A stretch of 64,000 bases of DNA from Aeromicrobium ginsengisoli (GCF_004134905.2 NZ_SDPQ02000002.1:1116001-1180000); one strand, 5' to 3'. Numbered from the stretch's first letter, positions 26,030-35,282 are shown. The notes: generated from the sequence alone by a model not told the origin. Translations and numbers: made by a program.

Positions 26030-26503
26030 GTGACCGTCACGATTGTCGTGGCGATCGGGTCCAACGGGGTCATCGGCAACGACGGCGAGATGCCGTGGCC
26101 GCGCACGGGCGACCAGCAACAGTTCAAGGCACTGACGATGGGGCACCCGATCGTCATGGGCCGCACGACGTACGAGTCGATCGGCCGGCCGCTGCCGGGC
26201 CGCACGTCGATCGTGCTGACCCGCAACCCCGACTGGCACGCCGAGGGTGTCGAGGTCGCACACACGCTGACCGACGCGCTCGCTCTGGCGCTCGGGCGTG
26301 ACGACGAGGCGTTCCTGATCGGCGGTGCCCAGGTCTACGCCGAGGCGCTGACCGGAGGACTCGTCGACCGGATGGTCGTGACCCACGTGCACCTGGCACC
26401 CGCCGGCGACGCGTGGTTCCCCGACCTCGACTCGTCGGCGTGGACCGAGGTGAGCCGCGAGGTGTACGACGGCTACGACATCGCGACCTACGACCGCACC
26501 TGA
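26030..26503 (+). CDS. dfrA: Dihydrofolate reductase
   Basis: 157 residues, start GTG 26030. Reduces dihydrofolate made by ThyA. Motifs: VVAIGSNGVIGNDGEMPWP (substrate loop), the acidic residue near 28 in RTGDQQQF, MGRTTYESIGRPLPGR (NADPH) and FLIGGAQVYAEAL. It lies 25 nt after thyA in the usual thyA-dfrA order and converges on a thioesterase gene 10 nt further on. Confidence 0.95.
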   Translation: MTVTIVVAIGSNGVIGNDGEMPWPRTGDQQQFKALTMGHPIVMGRTTYESIGRPLPGRTSIVLTRNPDWHAEGVEVAHTLTDALALALGRDDEAFLIGGAQVYAEALTGGLVDRMVVTHVHLAPAGDAWFPDLDSSAWTEVSREVYDGYDIATYDRT

Positions 26504-26513
26504 TCGCCGCGAC

Positions 26514-27299
26514 TCAGAGCAGCATGGCGAGCTGGCGGCTCTGGGCGACGAGGTTGCCGGCCTCGTCCCACAGCTCGCAGTCCTCCTCGTGGAAGCCGTT
26601 GATGACGTGGCGGGTCGTCAGGCGGGTCGCGATCCAGCCCGGCTCGGGCCTGCGGTGCAGGTGGACCGTGAGCTGCACCGTCATCGACTGAGCTGCGCCG
26701 ATCTCGAGCACCGGCGGGGCGTACGAGTCGCAGAGGAACGCCAGGGCCGGCAGGTCGATCTCGCGGCCACCGGCGAGGCGCTGCCACAGCTCGAACGTCG
26801 GATCGCCGCTTGGCTGGCCGAGGGCCCAGCCCGGTGCCGCGCCCAGCCGGTAGTCGACGCGGTCGAAGATCGTCGACGCCGGCATCGCGTCGGGGAAGTC
26901 CTTGGGGTTGATGCAGTCATCGGGGGCCGGCAGGTCCGGGGGAGTGCCGAGCTCGATCGAGCGCCCAGTGCGGGCGCCGAAGCTGGCCAGGAGCTGGGCG
27001 ATGTGCCGGTCGCCCTCCCACAGCGCCGCCTCGCCGGTCTGCACCCGGCGGCCACGACGCAGCGTGGTCGTGCGCAGCTCGGCCGCGCCGGTCTCGGGCG
27101 ACGCGAGGTAGGTGACGGCCCCGACCATGGCGTCGTCGGCGGCCATCTCGTCGCCGAGTCCCCGCAGCATCGCCGCCAGGATGTAGCCGCCGTTGGGCTT
27201 GCCGAGTGGCGTGTTCCAGCGGTCCGTCAAGGTCAGGTCGCGGATGCCGTCGCCCCGGGGCACGGACGAGGTGTCGATGTCGTAGATGTCGTCGTCCAT
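26514..27299 (-). CDS. Acyl-CoA thioesterase-like (double hotdog) protein
   Basis: 261 residues. NTPLGKPNGGYILAAMLRGL near the start resembles the hotdog core of TesB-like/thioesterase-superfamily proteins. A second hotdog half is suggested by SMTVQLTVHLHRRPEPGWIATRLTTRHVINGFHEEDCELWDEAGNLVAQSRQLAML at the C-terminus. It probably hydrolyses acyl-CoA esters; chain length is unknown. It starts at ATG 27299, divergent from dapA with a 54-bp gap that carries the dapA -10. Confidence 0.8.
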   Translation of the reverse strand: MDDDIYDIDTSSVPRGDGIRDLTLTDRWNTPLGKPNGGYILAAMLRGLGDEMAADDAMVGAVTYLASPETGAAELRTTTLRRGRRVQTGEAALWEGDRHIAQLLASFGARTGRSIELGTPPDLPAPDDCINPKDFPDAMPASTIFDRVDYRLGAAPGWALGQPSGDPTFELWQRLAGGREIDLPALAFLCDSYAPPVLEIGAAQSMTVQLTVHLHRRPEPGWIATRLTTRHVINGFHEEDCELWDEAGNLVAQSRQLAMLL

Positions 27300-27340
27300 G
27301 CAGTCATCCTGCCGGTCGCCGCCGACACCGGCTCAGGCGG

Positions 27341-27346
27341 TAGCCT
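27341..27346 (+). promoter_or_regulatory. -10 element (TAGCCT) for leaderless dapA
   Basis: TAGCCT lies 7 nt before ATG 27354, so the mRNA is predicted to begin at the start codon. This also decides the dapA start among several upstream in-frame codons. Confidence 0.5.
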
Positions 27347-27353
27347 CGTGGGT

Positions 27354-28262
27354 ATGACGTCGCCGCTCGCCAACGAGGCTGCGCCCTTCGGGCGCGTGCT
27401 GACCGCCATGGTCACGCCGTTCACCCGCGAGGGTGAGCTCGACCTCGACGACGCGCAGAAGGTCGCGACCTACCTGGTCGACCAAGGCAGCGACGGACTC
27501 GTGGTCAGCGGTACGACCGGCGAGTCGCCGACGACCACCGTGGCTGAGGATGGTCAGCTGCTTGCGGCCGTGCTGGAGGCAGTGGGGGACAGGGCCACCG
27601 TCGTGGCCGGCGTGGGCACCAACGACACCCGCCACTCCGTCGAGCTGGCCGAGCAGGCCAAGAAGATCGGCGCACACGGGCTGCTGCTCGTGACGCCTTA
27701 CTACAGCAAGCCCCCGCAGTCCGGCATCCTCTCGCACATCGAGGAGGTCGCACGAGCAGGTGACGACACCCCCGTCATGCTCTACGACATCCCGGGCCGC
27801 ACCGGCGTCACGATCGCCAACGAGACCTACGCCAAGCTGGCCGACCACCCGCTCGTGATCGCGATGAAGGACGCCCTCGGCGACCTCAACCGCGGTGCCT
27901 GGCTGATGCACGAGACCGGCATCAAGATCTACTCCGGCGACGATCCGGTCAACCTCCCGTGGCTCGCCATGGGCGCCAGCGGCGTCGTGAGCGTCGTCTC
28001 GCACGCGGCCGCCGGAGCGTACGCCCGGATGGTCGCGGCGGTCGACGCCGGCGACCTGGCCACCGCACGATCCATCAACAACCAGCTGCTTCCCGCCGTC
28101 AAGGCGATGATGACCTACACGCAAGGTGCGATCACCTCCAAAGCTGCCCTGCAGCTCCTCGGGGTGCTCGAGCACCGCACGATGCGTTCACCTCTCCTCG
28201 AAGCCACCGACGAGGAAGTCGCGATCGTTCGCGACGGCCTCACGGCTTCGGGCCTTCTCTGA
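27354..28262 (+). CDS. dapA: 4-hydroxy-tetrahydrodipicolinate synthase
   Basis: 302 residues. Condenses pyruvate with aspartate semialdehyde, the first lysine-branch step, ahead of DapB. The TIM-barrel motifs are GRVLTAMVTPFTREGELD, the GTTGESPT phosphate-like loop (about 48), YYSKPPQSG with the catalytic Tyr, and the Schiff-base Lys in VIAMKDA (172). The open frame runs far upstream antisense to the thioesterase; length and the -10 element place the start here. A MSERQR mini-ORF and rnj follow, the dapA-rnj order common in actinobacteria. Confidence 0.96.
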   Translation: MTSPLANEAAPFGRVLTAMVTPFTREGELDLDDAQKVATYLVDQGSDGLVVSGTTGESPTTTVAEDGQLLAAVLEAVGDRATVVAGVGTNDTRHSVELAEQAKKIGAHGLLLVTPYYSKPPQSGILSHIEEVARAGDDTPVMLYDIPGRTGVTIANETYAKLADHPLVIAMKDALGDLNRGAWLMHETGIKIYSGDDPVNLPWLAMGASGVVSVVSHAAAGAYARMVAAVDAGDLATARSINNQLLPAVKAMMTYTQGAITSKAALQLLGVLEHRTMRSPLLEATDEEVAIVRDGLTASGLL

Positions 28263-28273
28263 AAGCTTCATAC

Positions 28274-28357
28274 ATGAGCGAGCGCCAGCGAGCGAACAAT
28301 GCAGGATTCATGCCGGTACCTCCGTACCGTGCCTTTTCAACGGAGGTTGCGGCATGA
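28274..28357 (+). CDS. MSERQR-type mini-ORF cassette (copy 2, upstream of rnj)
   Basis: A 27-codon frame reading MSERQRANNAGFMPVPP then YRAFSTEVAA, beginning 11 nt after dapA. Its TGA overlaps the ATG of rnj (28354-28357). GGAGG at 28342-28346, inside the frame, lies 7 nt before the rnj ATG, so the cassette supplies the rnj ribosome-binding site. A hairpin CGGTAC-CTCC-GTACCG lies within it. Its own start has only a weak GAAAG upstream. Same family as copies at 24573, 37905 and 37985. Confidence 0.5.
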   Translation: MSERQRANNAGFMPVPPYRAFSTEVAA

Positions 28358-30033
28358 GCCACATGCACCTCGAGCTCGATCCGCCCCCCGCACTCCCCGA
28401 AGGCGCTCTGCGCGTCATTCCGCTCGGCGGGCTCGGTGAGATCGGCCGCAACATGACGGTCTTCGAGTACGGCGGCAAGCTTCTCGTCGTCGACTGCGGA
28501 GTCCTCTTCCCCGAGGAGCACCAGCCCGGCGTCGACCTGATCCTCCCCGACTTCGGGCCGATCCGCGACCGCTTGCAGGACATCGTCGGCATCGTGCTGA
28601 CCCATGGCCACGAGGACCACATCGGCGGCGTGCCCTACCTGCTGCGCGAGCGCGACAACATCCCGGTCATCGGGTCGCAGCTGACGCTGGCGTTCCTCGA
28701 GCCCAAGCTCAAGGAGCACCGGCTCAAGGACGCGCCCAAGTACGTTGTGTCCGAGGGCGACGTGCAGACGTTCGGGCCGTTCGAGCTCGAGTTCGTCGCG
28801 GTCAACCACTCGATCCCCGATGCGCTCGCCGTCGCGGTCAAGACCCCTGCTGGCGTCGCGCTGCACACCGGCGACTTCAAGATGGACCAGCTGCCGCTCG
28901 ACGGCCGCATCACCGACCTGCGGGCGTTCGCACGGCTCGGCGAGCAGGGCGTCGACCTGTTCCTCACCGACTCGACCAATGCCGAGGTGCCGGGGTTCAC
29001 GACGTCGGAGCGCAACATCACGCCGGCGATCGACGCGGTCTTCGCGAGCAGCACACGTCGCATCATCGTCGCGTCGTTCGCCTCGCACATCCACCGAGTC
29101 CAGCAGGTCATCGATGCCGCGGCCAAGCACAACCGCAAGGTCGCCTACGTCGGCCGGTCGATGGTCCGCAACATGCAGATCGCGCGTGAGCTGGGCTACC
29201 TGCACGTGCCCGACGGCGTGGTCGTCGACAAGATCGACGCCGCACCGCCGCACGAGATGGTGCTGATGTCGACGGGTTCGCAGGGTGAGCCCATGGCGGC
29301 GCTGTCCCGCATGGCCAACAACAGCCACCAGCAGGTCAGCCTCGAGCCGGGCGACACGGTGCTGCTCGCCTCGTCGTTGATCCCCGGCAACGAGAACGCG
29401 ATCTACCGCGTCATCGACGGACTCACCAAGCTCGGCGCCAACGTCGTCCACAAGGGCAACGCCCTGGTCCACGTCTCGGGTCACGCATCGGCTGGCGAGC
29501 TGCTCTACTGCTACAACATCGTCAAGCCCACCAACGTGCTCCCGGTCCACGGCGAGATTCGCCACCTGCACGCCAACGCCAAGCTCGCGACCGCCACGGG
29601 CGTGCCCAACGTGCTGCTGGCCGAGGACGGATTCGTCATCGACCTCGTCGACGGCCACGCCTCGATCACGGGCGCCGTCCAGTGTGGCTACGTCTACGTC
29701 GACGGCTCGTCGGTCGGCGACCTGACCGATTCTGAGCTCAAGGACCGGCGCGTGCTCGGCGAGGAGGGCTTCATCTCCGTCGTCGTGGTCGTCGACTCGA
29801 CCAACGGCAAGATCGTCTCCGGCCCCGAGATCCACGCCCGCGGCATCGCCGAGGACGACTCGGCGTTCGACGAGATCCTGCCCAAGATCGTCTCGGCCCT
29901 CGAGGAGTCGATGGCCGAGGGCAACCACGACTCGCGCCAGCTCCAGCAGGTCGTACGCCGGGTCCTGGGCTCGTACGTCGGCCGCAAGCTGCGCCGTCGC
30001 CCGATGATCCTCCCGGTCGTCATCGAGGCCTAG
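28354..30033 (+). CDS. rnj: Ribonuclease J
   Basis: 559 residues. A metallo-beta-lactamase/beta-CASP nuclease with endo- and 5'-3' exonuclease activity in rRNA and mRNA processing. It has GGLGEIGRNMTV near the start and the zinc motif HGHEDHIGG (about 83-91). HTGDFKMD, DSTNAE and the beta-CASP regions (SFASHIHRVQQVIDAA, STGSQGEP, VHVSGHAS) follow, with VLPVHGE late. The RNase J C-terminal domain is present. ATG 28354 is fixed by overlap with the mini-ORF; a second ATG three codons on is possible. It follows dapA. Confidence 0.96.
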   Translation: MSHMHLELDPPPALPEGALRVIPLGGLGEIGRNMTVFEYGGKLLVVDCGVLFPEEHQPGVDLILPDFGPIRDRLQDIVGIVLTHGHEDHIGGVPYLLRERDNIPVIGSQLTLAFLEPKLKEHRLKDAPKYVVSEGDVQTFGPFELEFVAVNHSIPDALAVAVKTPAGVALHTGDFKMDQLPLDGRITDLRAFARLGEQGVDLFLTDSTNAEVPGFTTSERNITPAIDAVFASSTRRIIVASFASHIHRVQQVIDAAAKHNRKVAYVGRSMVRNMQIARELGYLHVPDGVVVDKIDAAPPHEMVLMSTGSQGEPMAALSRMANNSHQQVSLEPGDTVLLASSLIPGNENAIYRVIDGLTKLGANVVHKGNALVHVSGHASAGELLYCYNIVKPTNVLPVHGEIRHLHANAKLATATGVPNVLLAEDGFVIDLVDGHASITGAVQCGYVYVDGSSVGDLTDSELKDRRVLGEEGFISVVVVVDSTNGKIVSGPEIHARGIAEDDSAFDEILPKIVSALEESMAEGNHDSRQLQQVVRRVLGSYVGRKLRRRPMILPVVIEA

Positions 30034-30055
30034 TTCTCACACCACGGCCTCCGGG

Positions 30056-30069
30056 ACTGTGCGCACAGT
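30056..30069. promoter_or_regulatory. Perfect 14-bp palindrome between rnj and narK
   Basis: ACTGTGCGCACAGT, a perfect dyad, 106 nt before the narK start. It could be an operator for a nitrate/redox regulator or a weak terminator stem after rnj. No T-run follows. Confidence 0.4.
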
Positions 30070-30101
30070 GTTACGTCGTTCTCATCGCGAGGTCTGCTGG
30101 T

Positions 30102-30127
30102 CTGAAACACGCGCTGCCTAGTTTCAG
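30102..30127. promoter_or_regulatory. Inverted repeat CTGAAAC-n12-GTTTCAG upstream of narK
   Basis: Perfect 7-bp arms at 30102-30108 and 30121-30127, about 50 nt before narK. The arms contain GAAAC, the half-site of GlnR operators, but their orientation and spacing are not canonical. A GTTAC lies at 30070-30074. Candidate nitrogen-control region. Confidence 0.4.
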
Positions 30128-30175
30128 GGTTACCAGATCCGGCGAAGTGCCGGGTCCATGACCTCGGAGCGTTCC

Positions 30176-31735
30176 ATGACCAGTGTCGTCAGCAGTCCTC
30201 CAGAACAACAGCCGACCCCACCGGCCTCTGCGCGTCGCACCGGCAGGTGGATCGACGACTGGGAGCCCGAGAACCCCGCGTTCTGGGAGTCCACCGGTCG
30301 TGCGGTCGCCAAGCGCAACCTGATCTGGTCGATCTTCGGTGAGCACCTCGGCTTCTCGGTCTGGCTGCTCTGGAGCGTCAGCGCCGCCCTGCTGACGCGC
30401 GCCGGCTTCGCGTTCACGCCGCAGCAGCTGTTCTGGCTCGTCGCCGTCCCCAACCTCGTGGGCTCCCTGCTCCGCCTGCCCTACACGTTCGCGGTGCCGA
30501 AGTTCGGTGGCCGCAACTGGGCCGTGTTCAGCGCCCTGATGCTGGTGCTGCCGACGCTGCTGTTCGCCTACTTCGTGCAGCGTCCCGACACCCCGTTCTG
30601 GGTGTTCATCGTGATCGCTGCGACGGCCGGCGTCGGCGGCGGCAACTTCGCCTCCTCGATGGCCAGCATCAACTTCTTCTACCCGACCCGGCTCAAGGGC
30701 ACGGCGCTCGGCCTCAACGCCGCGGGCGGCAACCTGGGGGTCTCGGTCATCCAGTTCTTCCTGCCGATCATCGTCGGCGGTGCCGGCGCGTTCGGCCTGG
30801 TCAAGGCCAGCCAGAGCGGGCTCGTGCTGGAGCGCGCGGGCTATCTCTACGCAGCGCTGGCGGTCGTCGCGGCCCTCACGGCGTACTTCTTCATGAACAA
30901 CCTCAGCGCGGCCTACTCCAAGCCCCGCGACCAGCTCGCCGTCGTGAAGTACAAGCACACCTGGGTCATGTCGTTCCTCTACGTCGGCACGTTCGGCTCG
31001 TTCATCGGCTACTCGGCCGCGATGCCGCTGCTGATCAAGATCAACTTCTTCCGCTCGCCGATCCCGACCGAGTCGATCGGCATCAACTTCGCCTACTACG
31101 CGTTCCTCGGTGCCCTCGTCGGCTCGGTCACCCGCCCCATCGGTGGCTGGCTGGCTGACAAGTACGGCGGCGCGCGGGTCACGTTTGCGACGTTCGTGGC
31201 GATGATCATCGGCACGCTGACGGTGTTCTACACGCTGACCCAGCTCAGGACCGTCCCGGTCGCCCCGCCGGAGAAGATCGCTGCCTGGACCAAGGACCCG
31301 TCCTCGTTCCCCGGCTTCTCGCCCGAGATCGTCTCCGCGGTCAACCACAACTCCGACATCTTCCCGTTCTTCCTCATCGCGTTCCTGTTCGTCTTTGCCG
31401 CGACCGGCATCGGCAACGGCTCGACGTACCGGATGATCCCGCTGATCTGGAAGAGCTACGCGCTCAAGGTCGGCGCGGACGGTACGCCCGAGCGTGCAGC
31501 CGCCGAGAAGAAGTCGACCAAGGAGGCCTCGGCGGTCATCGGCATCGCCGGAGCGGTGGGCGCCCTGGGCGGATTCCTCATCCCGATCACGTTCAGCTCG
31601 CCTTGGGTCGACGACCCGGTCGCAGCAGTCAAGAACGCGTTCATCGTCTTCGCGGTGTTCTACGTGATCTGCCTCGCGGTGACCTGGGCCTTCTACCTCC
31701 GACCCAAGTCCTTCATGACGAAAGTCGGCGTGTGA
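30176..31735 (+). CDS. narK: Nitrate/nitrite transporter, NarK type (MFS)
   Basis: About 519 residues with roughly 12 membrane helices. NNP-family marks are visible: GGGNFASSMASINFFYPTRLKGTALGLNAAGGNLGVS and, in the second half, the GALVGSVTRPIGGWLADKYGGARVTF motif. It imports nitrate (and may export nitrite). Two ATGs six codons apart are possible; 30176 has GGAG 6 nt ahead. Its stop overlaps the nitrate reductase start by 4 nt, so uptake and reduction are co-expressed. Confidence 0.93.
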   Translation: MTSVVSSPPEQQPTPPASARRTGRWIDDWEPENPAFWESTGRAVAKRNLIWSIFGEHLGFSVWLLWSVSAALLTRAGFAFTPQQLFWLVAVPNLVGSLLRLPYTFAVPKFGGRNWAVFSALMLVLPTLLFAYFVQRPDTPFWVFIVIAATAGVGGGNFASSMASINFFYPTRLKGTALGLNAAGGNLGVSVIQFFLPIIVGGAGAFGLVKASQSGLVLERAGYLYAALAVVAALTAYFFMNNLSAAYSKPRDQLAVVKYKHTWVMSFLYVGTFGSFIGYSAAMPLLIKINFFRSPIPTESIGINFAYYAFLGALVGSVTRPIGGWLADKYGGARVTFATFVAMIIGTLTVFYTLTQLRTVPVAPPEKIAAWTKDPSSFPGFSPEIVSAVNHNSDIFPFFLIAFLFVFAATGIGNGSTYRMIPLIWKSYALKVGADGTPERAAAEKKSTKEASAVIGIAGAVGALGGFLIPITFSSPWVDDPVAAVKNAFIVFAVFYVICLAVTWAFYLRPKSFMTKVGV

Positions 31736-33813
31736 CCGACACGCACTGCCCGTACTGCGCCCTGCAGTGCGCCCAGAAGCTCGGCGGCGATCCCATCGCC
31801 GCCGAGCCGCGGGCGTTTCCCACCAACGTCGGCGGCATGTGCCAGAAGGGCTGGACCAGCGCCGAGCTCCTGAGGGCACAGGACCGCATCACGACGCCGC
31901 TTCGCCGTACTCCAACGGGGTTTGAGCCCGTTGGATGGGACGAGGCACTCGACGACATCGCGGCGCGCGTCCACGCCATCCAGGAGACTGATGGCCCGGA
32001 CGGTGTCGCGGTGTTCGGCGGCGGAGGACTGACCAACGAGAAGGCCTACCAGCTCGGCAAGTTCGCCCGGCTCGCCCTGCGCACGCGACTCATCGACTAC
32101 AACGGCCGGTTCTGCATGTCCTCGGCCGCCGCGGCCGCCAACCGTACGCTCGGCGTCGACCGTGGGCTGCCGTTCCCGCTGACCGATCTCAACGACGCCC
32201 AGGTCGTCATGCTGTTCGGCAGCAACCTCGCCGACACGATGCCTCCGGCGGTCCAGCACCTCGGTGGAGTGCGCGAGCGCGGCGGGCTCATCGTCGTCGA
32301 TCCGCGGCTCAGCGCGACCGCCAAGCTCACCGAGGACGGCGCCGGCGAGCACGTGCAGCTCGTGCCCGGCACCGATCTGGTGTTCCTCCTCGGACTGCTG
32401 CACATCGTCCACGCCGAGTCGCTCGTCGACGCCGACTACCTCGCCGCCCGCGTCGATGGTGTCGACGCCGTACGCCGCAGCGTCGCCGAGTGGTGGCCAG
32501 AGCGGGTCGCCGCCACGACCGGTGTCGCAGAGACGCAGCTGCGCCGTATCGCCCGTACGCTCGCCGATGCGAGCCCGCACCGTGGTGGCGCAGGGGCGTT
32601 CCTGCTCACCGGCCGGGGCTCCGAGCAGCACGTCGACGGCACGGACACGGTCACCGCCGTCATCAATCTCGCCCTGTCGCTCGGGCTCGTCGGCGCCGAA
32701 CGCGGGGGATACGGCGCGATCACGGGCCAGGGCAACGGCCAGGGCGGCCGCGAGCACGGTCAGAAGTCCGATCAGCTCCCCGGCTACCGCATGATCGCCG
32801 ATCCCGCCGCTCGCGAGCATGTCGCCGGCGTCTGGGGCGTCGACCCCGAGGTCATCCCCGGCCCCGGCGTCCCGGCGATCGAGCTGCTCATGAGCCTCGG
32901 CATGCCCGATGGTCCGCGGGCACTGTTCGTGCACGGCAGCAACGTGCTGGTCAGCGCCCCCGACGCCGACGCCATCCGCCGCCGCATCGAGTCGCTCGAC
33001 CTCGTCGTGGTGTGCGACTTCATCCCGTCCGAGACCGCGATGCTGGCCGACTACATCCTCCCGGTGACCCAGTGGGCCGAGGAGGAAGGCACCATGACCG
33101 GCCTCGAGGGGCGGGTGCTGCGCCGCCGCAAGGCTGTCGAGGCGCCGTCGGGCGTACGTTCGGAGCTCGAGATCTTCTCGGCGCTCGCCGCGCGGCTCGA
33201 CGCACCCGGCGTGTGGGCGACCGAGCCGCGCGAGGTGTACGACGAACTGCGGCGTGCCAGTGCGGGTGGCCGGGCCGACTACGCCGGCATCTCGTACGAC
33301 CGGCTCGACGCTGGCGAAGCGCTCTACTGGCCGTGCCCGTCGGAGGACCACCCCGGCACGCCGCGGCTGTTCGCCGATTCGTTCCCCACGCCGAGCGGAC
33401 GCGCGAAGATGATCGCCGTACGCCCGGTGGGTCCCGCCGACGCTCTGCGGTCCGAGGCGCCCGTGTGGCTCGTGACCGGCCGGGTGCTGCAGCATTACCA
33501 GTCCGGCGCGCAGACCCGCCGCGTCACGAAGCTCAACGAGTCGATGCCGCGGGCGTACGTCGAGATCCATCCGATGCTGGCCGACCGCATCGGCGTCGAG
33601 GGCATCGACGACATCCGGATCACGTCCAAGCGCGGGTCGATGGTCGCCCAGGCGCGCATCAGTCCTGACATCCGCCCGGACACGGTCTTCGTGCCGTTCC
33701 ACTTCGCGGACGAGGGCATGGTCAACGCCGTCACCAACGCTGCGACGGATCCGGTGTCGGGCATGCCGGAGTTCAAGGTGTGCGCAGTTCAGATCAGGAG
33801 GGCAGAAGCATGA
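31732..33813 (+). CDS. nasA: Assimilatory nitrate reductase, molybdopterin/[4Fe-4S] catalytic subunit
   Basis: 693 residues from a GTG that overlaps narK. The N-terminal CPYCALQC plus GGMCQKGW supply four Cys for a [4Fe-4S] cluster. NGRFCMSSAAAAANRTLG, GSNLADTMPPAVQHL and GQGNGQGGREHGQKSDQLPGYR are typical NasA/NarB stretches, and a C-terminal molybdopterin dinucleotide-binding domain ends it. It lacks the C-terminal [2Fe-2S] extension of some NasA proteins; the next gene carries such a cluster. No Tat signal, so it is cytoplasmic and assimilatory. It reduces nitrate to nitrite. Confidence 0.93.
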   Translation: MTDTHCPYCALQCAQKLGGDPIAAEPRAFPTNVGGMCQKGWTSAELLRAQDRITTPLRRTPTGFEPVGWDEALDDIAARVHAIQETDGPDGVAVFGGGGLTNEKAYQLGKFARLALRTRLIDYNGRFCMSSAAAAANRTLGVDRGLPFPLTDLNDAQVVMLFGSNLADTMPPAVQHLGGVRERGGLIVVDPRLSATAKLTEDGAGEHVQLVPGTDLVFLLGLLHIVHAESLVDADYLAARVDGVDAVRRSVAEWWPERVAATTGVAETQLRRIARTLADASPHRGGAGAFLLTGRGSEQHVDGTDTVTAVINLALSLGLVGAERGGYGAITGQGNGQGGREHGQKSDQLPGYRMIADPAAREHVAGVWGVDPEVIPGPGVPAIELLMSLGMPDGPRALFVHGSNVLVSAPDADAIRRRIESLDLVVVCDFIPSETAMLADYILPVTQWAEEEGTMTGLEGRVLRRRKAVEAPSGVRSELEIFSALAARLDAPGVWATEPREVYDELRRASAGGRADYAGISYDRLDAGEALYWPCPSEDHPGTPRLFADSFPTPSGRAKMIAVRPVGPADALRSEAPVWLVTGRVLQHYQSGAQTRRVTKLNESMPRAYVEIHPMLADRIGVEGIDDIRITSKRGSMVAQARISPDIRPDTVFVPFHFADEGMVNAVTNAATDPVSGMPEFKVCAVQIRRAEA

Positions 33814-35282
33814 AGGTTGTGGTCATCGGTGCCGGAATGGTGGGCAACCGCTTCGTCGACGAGCTGGGGCGCATCGCTCCAGAGGTCGACGTCGACCTGC
33901 TCGGCGAGGAGTCGTACGAGCCCTACAACCGCGTCCTGCTGACCGAGCTGGTCGCCGGCCGCGTCGACCTCGCGGGCCTCGCGCTGCCGACGCCGGACGA
34001 GGGACGGGTCCGCGTACGTCCGGGAGTCGCCGCGCTCGAGATCGACCGCGAGCGTCAGTGCGTCGTGACGGCGCAGGGCGACTTCGAGTACGACCACCTC
34101 GTCCTGGCGACGGGCGCGCGGGGGAGGGTCATCCCGATCCCCGGTCTCCGCGACGGCCTGCCGCGCGGTGCCCACGTGTTGCGCAGCCTCGACGACGCGC
34201 GCGACATCTCCGCTGCCGCGCTCAACGTCGACACGGCCGTCGTCATCGGCGGCGGCCCGCTGGGCATCGAGCTCGCCTGCGGCCTGCAGCACCGTGGTGT
34301 CGCCGTGACGGTCATGTCGATCATGCCGACGATGCTCGACCGTGACCTCGACGCGTCGGTCGCGCAGGTCGCGGAAGACGCCGCCAAGGACCTCGGCATC
34401 GACTTCGTCGGCAACGCGCAGATCGCCTCCGTGGGGGTGACCGACGGCCGGGTCACGGCCGTACGCCTCGCAGACGGCACGTCGTACCCCGCCGGCCTGG
34501 TCGTCCTCGCCGCCGGCACCGCGCCCGAGACCAGCCTCGCCGGCGCCGCCGGCCTGGAGACCAACATCGGCATCGTCGTGGGTGATGACCTGCGCACGAC
34601 GCAGGACCCGCACATCTCGGCGATCGGCGACTGCGCCGAGACGCCCAGCGGCGTCAGCGGACTCGTCGCCCCGGGCTGGGCGCAGGCGCGGGCCCTGGCT
34701 CGCAGCCTCGCGCACGACACCGAGCTCGAGCTGCCGCCGATCTCCGGCTCGGCGATGCGGCTCAAGGCCGTCGGCATGAGCGTCGTGACGATGGGCATCC
34801 GGGCGTCGACCGCGGCCGAGCGCGACCGGGTCGTGACGCTGTCCGATCCGCGCGAACGCCGCTACGTCGAGCTCGTCGCTCGCGGCGACACGCTCGTCGG
34901 CGTCACGTGCGTCGGCGCCCCTGACCTGGCTGCGCACCTCTCGACCCAGTTCGACCGCCCCGGCATGCTGCCGGTCGACCCGATGCACCTGCTGATGGGC
35001 AGCGGTTCGATGGGCGTGGTCGAGAGTGCGTCGCCGACCACGATGCCCGCCGCGACGACGGTGTGCCGCTGCAACGGCGTGACCAAGGGCGACCTGGTGC
35101 ATGCCTGGGACGGTGGCGCCACGACCGTCGAGGCGCTGGCGAGCGCGACACTGGCGACGACCGGCTGCGGAGGCTGCAAGAAGCTCGTCTGCGGCATCGT
35201 CGACTGGCTCCAGGAGAGCGACCCGCCCGAGATCTCACAGGCCACTGACGCCACGCGTGAGACAACCGTTCCGTCGCGGTAA
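33810..35282 (+). CDS. FAD/NAD(P)H oxidoreductase with C-terminal [2Fe-2S] domain (NasB-like)
   Basis: 490 residues. Two dinucleotide-binding motifs (VVIGAGMVGNRF at 3 and VVIGGGPLGIELA at about 145) mark a pyridine nucleotide-disulphide-type reductase. The C-terminus has CRCNGVTKG (about 418) and CGGCKKLVCG (about 452), a BFD-like [2Fe-2S] domain. It resembles the N-terminal half of NirB but has no sirohaem domain. It most likely carries electrons from NAD(P)H to the nitrate reductase, with which it overlaps by 4 nt. ATG 33810. Confidence 0.85.
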   Translation: MKVVVIGAGMVGNRFVDELGRIAPEVDVDLLGEESYEPYNRVLLTELVAGRVDLAGLALPTPDEGRVRVRPGVAALEIDRERQCVVTAQGDFEYDHLVLATGARGRVIPIPGLRDGLPRGAHVLRSLDDARDISAAALNVDTAVVIGGGPLGIELACGLQHRGVAVTVMSIMPTMLDRDLDASVAQVAEDAAKDLGIDFVGNAQIASVGVTDGRVTAVRLADGTSYPAGLVVLAAGTAPETSLAGAAGLETNIGIVVGDDLRTTQDPHISAIGDCAETPSGVSGLVAPGWAQARALARSLAHDTELELPPISGSAMRLKAVGMSVVTMGIRASTAAERDRVVTLSDPRERRYVELVARGDTLVGVTCVGAPDLAAHLSTQFDRPGMLPVDPMHLLMGSGSMGVVESASPTTMPAATTVCRCNGVTKGDLVHAWDGGATTVEALASATLATTGCGGCKKLVCGIVDWLQESDPPEISQATDATRETTVPSR

